From: Eublepharis macularius
Lineage: Eukaryota > Chordata > Lepidosauria > Squamata > Eublepharidae
Direction: 5' to 3'
Assembly (NCBI RefSeq): GCF_028583425.1
Contig: NC_072792.1
Span: forward strand, 154,820,676-154,884,675
DNA: 64,000 nucleotides
In this document: in pieces, positions 58,281 through 64,000 of the stretch
Layout of the letters: each line of letters opens with the position of its first letter
Position numbering within the stretch: position 1 is the first letter of the stretch
Translations under genes and position numbers: made by a program
The notes under the pieces: generated by a model
Database searches by the model: none
What the model was told of the DNA's origin: nothing
What the model saw: the letters and a program-made list of their open reading frames with translations, nothing else

Positions 58281-58595
58281 CATGAAAGGAAAAGGAAAGG
58301 ACTGAAACAGCAATCTACCCAGTTTCATCTGCAAACTGAATGCAAGTTGGCTCTTTCTTACGAAGAGATGCAGACCCACACGTGCAAGATGTACAGGCAT
58401 TTGCCGTAACATGAGAACAGGGCCAGAATGTTCTGCGCTCCAAAACTAGGAGCTCTAGCCCCCTGAACAAGCCCTCCAGAGAATCATCTCCCAAACATCC
58501 CCAAACCCAGGCTCCCCTATAAAACTTTGCCTGGGGTATCTTCTATACAAAACACAAATGGGGCCCCACCGGGTGCCACGTGGCTCATACCAATG

Positions 58596-59107
58596 CACAA
58601 GGATCAATCAATAAATATCACTGCATAAATATCAATAAATAAATATCACAAAAGCATTACTTTTCCATTTCTGACCATCACTCATTAAACCATCTCAGTG
58701 GTGAGAATGTAACTGCTTACTGGACTGGAGTATTTATTGAACAGTATATTAGCCTTTGAAGAAGTTTGGTTCGAAATGGGAAAGTATCAATATGCTGGCA
58801 AAACCCATTGGCTTTTTGTTATTATGAATTTCGGCTTTCCATTACACTGAATTCTTGTGACTTCGCTGGGGGAAGATCCACTATATGGAGGGCGCACATC
58901 TATAGAAATAGAGAAAACAGTATAACAAGTCATCCAGGCATTTGCTGCATCGTGAAACTTACCCTTTTCACTTCTCCCTCTCTTAAAGGAAACATGTCTC
59001 ATATTGAATTAATATGATGTGTTAATTTCATAGGACTTTTGTTGATTGGTTTTGTGGTATTTATTCCGTGATATTTATTTCGTGATATTTATTGATTGAT
59101 CCTTGTG
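58596..59107. repeat. Inverted repeat flanking about 390 bp, possible Penelope-like fossil
   Basis: Arms 58,596-58,655 and about 59,045-59,107 are inverted (cacaaggatcaatcaataaa against tttattgattgatccttgtg). The interior has TTTGAAGAAGTTTGGTTCGAAA, which loosely recalls a hammerhead-like end. Family uncertain. Confidence 0.5.
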
Positions 59108-59734
59108 TACTGAGTGTTGTACTTTATAGGGGATATAGGACTAATCTGATTGTATTATATTACTATATCTTACAAGCTTGGCACATTTTGCACTTTAAAG
59201 AAATATATTGATTTTGTAGTAATTATTGCATTGTTCTCATTATCCCCAAGCAGTTTGTCCCTTCTTGTATTTGCCTGGGGTATCAAGAGAGCTGCAGAGA
59301 AATGGCAAAGTGTGGTCTGTGTGCCAGGTTTCATGCCAATGTCCAGCCCCATTGAGCCCCATTCATTGTTCACTAAGGCTTTGAATAGTCATCAGGAGGA
59401 CCTGTGGCAACATAAAGAGGCTCAGTCCAGCAGCGCTGTTTGGCCCAGCAACTTGTCTGCTACTTCAGGGCAGCTTGACAGAGCCTGTTTCCAATCCACA
59501 TGCTACGTTTACCTGCTGGGTCTACTCTTACCCATATTTGGCTTCCAGCGCCTGATCTTGCTGCTGTGTCTTCTCATGGGTTATCGTTGCCCATGGCCCC
59601 CAGTTATCCTTCCTCAGACTTCCCGAGGAAGTTGTATTTATAGTCATTTAAAATATTTGTATAGAGGTATAGTTGAACTAATTAACATATTTTATTCATT
59701 CATTAATTTGTTTAAAATGTTTATATTTTGTAAT

Positions 59735-60695
59735 TTACTTACTTCATTTATACTCCACCTTTCACCCCAATGAGGATCCAAAGTGGCTTATGTCATTCTC
59801 CTCTCCTCCATTTAATTTGAGGTCAGTTAATAAATATGATACAATGAGCCTTAGAGATGAATGGAATAACGATCTGGAGCGCCCAATTTTGCTAAAGCAA
59901 TGGGATAAGGCCCTACGCCATATACCTGTTGCTCCTATGGAGTTTAAGTTGCGACTTACTCAGCAAAAATCATGTTTAGGGTATACTGAACACCACAGCA
60001 TCTTTTTACTAAAAGTTTAAGCATAGTGTCTAACCACTGGCAGTATAATTCACAAAATGCATCTCTTAAGCATATGCTCTGGACATGTTTAGTCATTCAG
60101 TGTTTTGCGGAGGAAGTTATTATTAATCATATTAATTTTGTGTTAAGAAACGCACTTATTTTTGAGGATGTTAATATACTGTTGAACTACTTGACTGTCT
60201 CTTAGAATCTAACTGATGGTCAACTGAAATGGACCCTCTGTGCCCTTACAGTTGCTAAAAGACTTATACTTCAACACTGGAAAGACAAAAGTCCACCTAC
60301 TGTAAATTGCTAGATTGAAGACCTTATAACCTTTCAACTTCTGAATGTATTGTATATAGAAGGCAATTGGGTATGGACTTATTTTTAGATATTGGGAAAT
60401 CTTTTATAGATATCTATGTATAGATTTACTAGTAGTGTTTTTGTAGCCAGCATTGTTTTCTTTTCTTTTTCTTTTCTTCTGTTTGCTTTTTTATTTTTTT
60501 CTGTTTTGCACTAATAAAATAATAAAAAATGTTTTTAAAAATGTCCTCACAACAACCTATAAGGTAGGTTAGGCTGAATGTGTATGACTGGCCCAAGGTC
60601 ACCTAGGGAGTTCCCATGGCAGAGCAGAGATGTGAACCTGGGCCTTTTAGATCCTAGTCCAATTCTCTAACCACTACACCACACTGGCTCTCTTT
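59735..60695 (-). mobile_element. tRNA-derived SINE split by an L1
   Basis: Left part 59,735-59,815 (ccaatgaggatccaaagtgg, ctcctctcctccattta) and right part 60,541-60,695 (gtcctcacaacaacc, GGCCCAAGGTCACCTAGGG, head complement ctaaccactacaccacac) are adjoining parts of one antisense SINE. Confidence 0.75.
59816..60540 (+). mobile_element. L1-type LINE 3' end
   Basis: The translation near 60,270-60,310 reads HWKDKSPPTVNC, matching the L1 ORF2 C-terminal pattern, followed by a T- and A-rich 3' UTR and an A-rich end (taataaaataataaaaaatg). 5'-truncated, with many frame breaks. It interrupts the SINE. Confidence 0.65.
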
Positions 60696-60699
60696 CCCC

Positions 60700-61400
60700 A
60701 GTTTTATAAATTTCTTGGCATCTCTTGGCCTGCAGTTCCTTTATTTCTTTTGTCCCAGGGGACCTTTCTTGGTCAGATTTTCCACAGCAAATCTGTTCAG
60801 AGGTTTCCCATCAAGGTCCCATAGACTCCCCTCCTCTCCCAGTCAAGGTTCTGCAGTCTTTCTTTTCCTCAGCAGGAGGTTCTGGCATCTTCTGGATCTG
60901 ATGAGGCATAACTAGTATCCCAAAGATACCAGATTCAAACCTCATCTACAACACTGAGCTTTCAAGGAAGATGATGCTGTAAGGATAATGCATAGTATAA
61001 TAAATTACCATTCTTAATTTATTATACCTTAGCCTGACATCTGCCCTGACTAGGGATATTAGCCCCCTTGTGGGAGTGGGGGATCCCCTGCTCCCAGCCT
61101 CCACCCCTCGCCACCACTGACTTGTCCAGTGGGGGGGGGGAGTGGGGGGAATGGGTCCAGGAGCTCCAGAGCAAACTCCTGAAAGCTCTGGAGCACTTCC
61201 TAGTTGCACTGGGAATGATGTCATTCCCAGCATGACAAAAAAGGGAAGGTCATTTAAGTATTTAATATTGTTATTATTATAGTTTGTATGTTACAAGTTA
61301 ATTAAAAAAAAGTGAAGGTCTCACGCGAGGCAGATTTGATAAAAAATTATGACCCCCATGACCCCCGAGTTGGGCTCCAGGGGAAACAGCAAACCTGGCC
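60700..61400. other. Unassigned, with a probable repeat
   Basis: The part 61,050-61,400 (ggggatcccctgctcccagc, atgatgtcattcccagc) looks like an interspersed repeat of unknown family. No exon. Confidence 0.35.
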
Positions 61401-61405
61401 CTTAC

Positions 61406-61502
61406 CTAGATGGTCTAGGCTAGCCTGATCTCATCAGGTCTCAGAAGATAAGCAGGGTAGACTTTGATTAGTACTTGGATGGGAGACTGCCAAGGAATTA
61501 TA
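61406..61502 (+). mobile_element. 5S rRNA-derived SINE head
   Basis: GATCTCATCAGGTCTCAGAA, then gattagtacttggatgggag, matches a 5S rRNA internal promoter. The tail is missing. Confidence 0.75.
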
Positions 61503-61504
61503 CT

Positions 61505-64000
61505 TTTGTGCCATTGCAAAAGCCCTGATGGCCCATAGAGATGGGCCACTTCCACTGGACTGGGGCAGGGAAACTGTGAGAAAACCTGCCATGGGGAGGC
61601 CCCATTGGGCTTTATGTGCAGGTGCACCAGCAAAGGGAAAATCACAAAAACCCATCCCCATGTGAAAGACACCTAAGAGTTTCCAAATCAATGCAAGTCA
61701 TATGGACTGCTATGGATAAACTACATTTTCCAGGATCCCTGAACAGACTAGCATTCCAGGTGGCAGAGAGGATAAGAAAGGCATGTTCCAGACAGGCTTA
61801 CTGCTGTGGGTTCTGTTCTCTTTGTTACCAAGCAAGTTCTTCTGTTAACCCAGATTATTATTTGAGCTGGGCATACAAGTTCTGGACAACTGTACATTCT
61901 AAACTGACCCAGCTGAATTTCAGTGACATTTCCAGAGCACGTTCTTACATTATTGATTTCTTTTCTCTCCTAAAGGTTTATGATTTAAACTATTTTATAT
62001 GTTCTGTCCTTCTCTTGTTCACTCCTTTCTCTTCACAAAATAACAAACCCAAGTACCTGCCACGGTTCCAATATTTATTATGTATTTATTGCATTTGTTT
62101 TATATCTTTCAGAGAACCTATTACACATATTGTTATATGCTATAGAGATATACCACTAATTCTACTGTTGGTTTTTTTAAAAAAAATTCCCCTTGGCAAG
62201 TGGTGAAAACAGCCACCTTGGGGAGATGGGCAGGGAAAATGGCTGCCATTCGAGTGGAAAAATCCAAACTTTCCCACCCACACAGCAGACACCCAGGCTT
62301 TACTGAGAACTTTCTCAAAACTTGAGAGCAGACAGGTTTGAGAAACATCAGAGAAAAGCTGAGGAAACCCTAAGAGGTGTACAAATGCACCATGATCCTG
62401 TGTGGAGGCAGGAAAAAAACCCCGTTCTCAAAAGTATTGCGAACCCAGGGTAGATAACCTGTGTGGAAATGGCCCGTGATGGCTCTGAGTCACAGATAAT
62501 CCAGACAAGATGGAATATTGCTCCTTTTGAGTTGTGAACAAATCAGCCATGAAATCATGTGGGAAGCTCAGCTTGAAAGAAAGCAAGCATCATGAACAGG
62601 ATGGTTCTGATTTTCAAATGCATGCTTTGCAGCATTAGCCACAGCAAAGAGGTTCCTGCTTCAAGCTTCTCCAAGGCAAGTTGACAAATTGTCTCCTCAC
62701 AAGGACCTGTGTGCCCTCTGTCCTCCTGAGCAGCTACTTTAGGACATGATATAATGGATCCTGGCTGTTTTGTGTGTGTATAAGATGTAAGGATATTTTT
62801 CTGGATTATATAAGCTTGTTAATGAATATTGCGCTACTCATATTTCAAATCCCTCCTAAAATAACGTGTATTCTCTGATGAACTTCTTTAATCTGCCAGT
62901 CTTTCTCCCATATGTGTGATGATTCTTTCCCCTACATGTTACCTTTGCCATTGTCCAATTTTACCTCTCCTTGTTTCCTACCAAACTTTAGATGATCAGC
63001 TTTTGGGAACAGCAGGGTCTGTGCAATGTATATAAATGCTGAAGAAGAAGAATAGACTGTGAAATATTGAACATATCGAAGTGTATTCTGGCTTTTCATT
63101 TTGGGGCAGCCACAATTTTGTGTATATGGCAAAGCAAAATGCAAACTTGGGACCACCAATAGAACATTTTAAGCCAATGGTGTAAAGTGACAAATCTCTT
63201 CACTGAGGGCACCTGTACATCAAAGTGGGTTTTGATAGTTTTACTGGGGGGAAGGGGTTCAAGTCAAGAGAGAGGATCTTCAAACGTAACCTTTTTTGTT
63301 GTTCACACTGAAGAGGGTAAAAGAAAAGAACTATCATTTCCACCTTAATGCCACAAGAAACTGGACAAAAACCAGCCTCTGCCCTACATAACTCACAATT
63401 CAAATGGTCAGAAGATGTCCTTTTCCTGAATGTTATATATAGTTCAAGGAGGGAGAAATGTACCCCAAAGAAGGTTTTGTATGGGAACTTTTAACTTCCC
63501 ATCCCATTTGACTTTTGGTCTTTAAAATACAGGTCAAATCAATGAATTTAATGAAGGCCATTTAACACAATAGCTTTGCCTTGCATTTTGACCCAGATAA
63601 AGGAGAGTCAGTCTAGGTCAAAAAGCTTTAGCAGAACTTTAAGTGGTTAGTACACAAATGTGACAGAACGTTTAGAATCTCAGAGTCTTGCAAGCCCCAT
63701 TGACAAGCAGTTAAAAGTATTTGAAATGGCTGCATGAATGAACTTTGATAAGGTAGGGCCATTGTCTTGTATTGTCCCTTTCTCTTCATACTAAAACACC
63801 CCCCAAAAAAGAACAAGAGTCAATGAATGTATAATTCAGTCTCACTTTTTACTGGATTTCTTTGGACTTTTTGTGGGCTGTTCAGTCTATTTAAATTCCT
63901 CGCCACACATTAAAATCTTTCTCAAATGATTGTGACTGTTGAGTCACCCATGTCAGTACAAACCTTTAATTATGCTAGGGAAACTATGGTGGGTTGGGAC
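61505..64000. other. Gene-free right edge
   Basis: No exon, RNA gene or named repeat recognised. A 196-codon frame at 61,616-62,206 has hydrophobic, low-information content and no domain. The segment 63,420-64,000 is repeat-poor and may hold conserved sequence. Confidence 0.35.

Noticed and set aside
59150-59773. 207-codon open frame
   Set aside because: Low-complexity hydrophobic composition, overlaps a SINE at its end, no domain or splice context.
61616-62206. 196-codon open frame on plus
   Set aside because: No recognisable domain and no supporting coding bias; AT-rich sequence without splice signals that make sense.
1-64000. Retroviral or LTR-retrotransposon copies, CRISPR-like arrays
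   Set aside because: No gag-, protease- or envelope-like frame, no paired LTRs and no regularly spaced repeats were seen; reverse-transcriptase text present is of non-LTR LINE type.

Overview
This window is vertebrate, almost certainly squamate reptile, nuclear DNA. It holds one recognisable host gene, the ParaHox homeobox gene GSX1, on the minus strand at 15,383-17,158 (two coding exons, 267 codons). The repeats point to a squamate: tRNA-derived SINEs of the Sauria type, 5S rRNA-derived SINEs, a Bov-B/RTE LINE, L2, CR1 and L1 LINEs, hAT-type MITEs and Penelope-like elements with hammerhead-ribozyme-like cores. The exact lineage (gecko, skink, other) cannot be told from this window.

Layout. 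1-12.7 kb: downstream flank of GSX1, mostly old repeats (CR1 3' end, SINEs, a hAT MITE, an L2 carrying nested insertions, a second L2 3' end). 12.7-13.9 kb: a CpG-rich patch with no recognised gene. 13.9-14.9 kb: AT-rich single-copy sequence. 14.86-17.7 kb: GSX1 with 3' UTR, poly(A) signal, 972-bp intron, TATA-like box and CpG island. 17.7-23.9 kb: upstream flank, largely single-copy, with a candidate conserved non-coding element near 21.4 kb and a small Penelope-like insertion at 20.6 kb. 23.9-64 kb: long gene-free stretch made of LINE, SINE, MITE and Penelope-like fossils, with two quiet islands (about 51.06-51.70 and 57.12-57.35 kb) that look like neural or homeodomain-type enhancers. In other vertebrates GSX1 is followed by PDX1 and CDX2 and preceded by POLR1D/LNX2, so PDX1 is expected beyond the left edge and POLR1D beyond the right edge. 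No exon of any of these was recognised here.

Most notable observation. At 36,539-37,447 a Penelope-like element, with inverted ends and a 14-bp target-site duplication, carries about 685 bp that is about 99% identical to sequence now at 42,120-43,609, minus an 821-bp internal block that is replaced by 16 bp of filler. The junction shows microhomology. This looks like a young, chimeric retrotransposition or template-switch event whose donor (or a close paralogue of it) lies 5.5 kb away. Two further Penelope-like insertions (20,620-20,754 and 55,760-56,071) also have inverted ends and 12-13-bp target duplications, and most of these copies carry a CTGAAGA...GAAA hammerhead-like core.

All calls come from reading the sequence; no database search was possible. 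Element family names rest on remembered consensus features and have the stated confidence.
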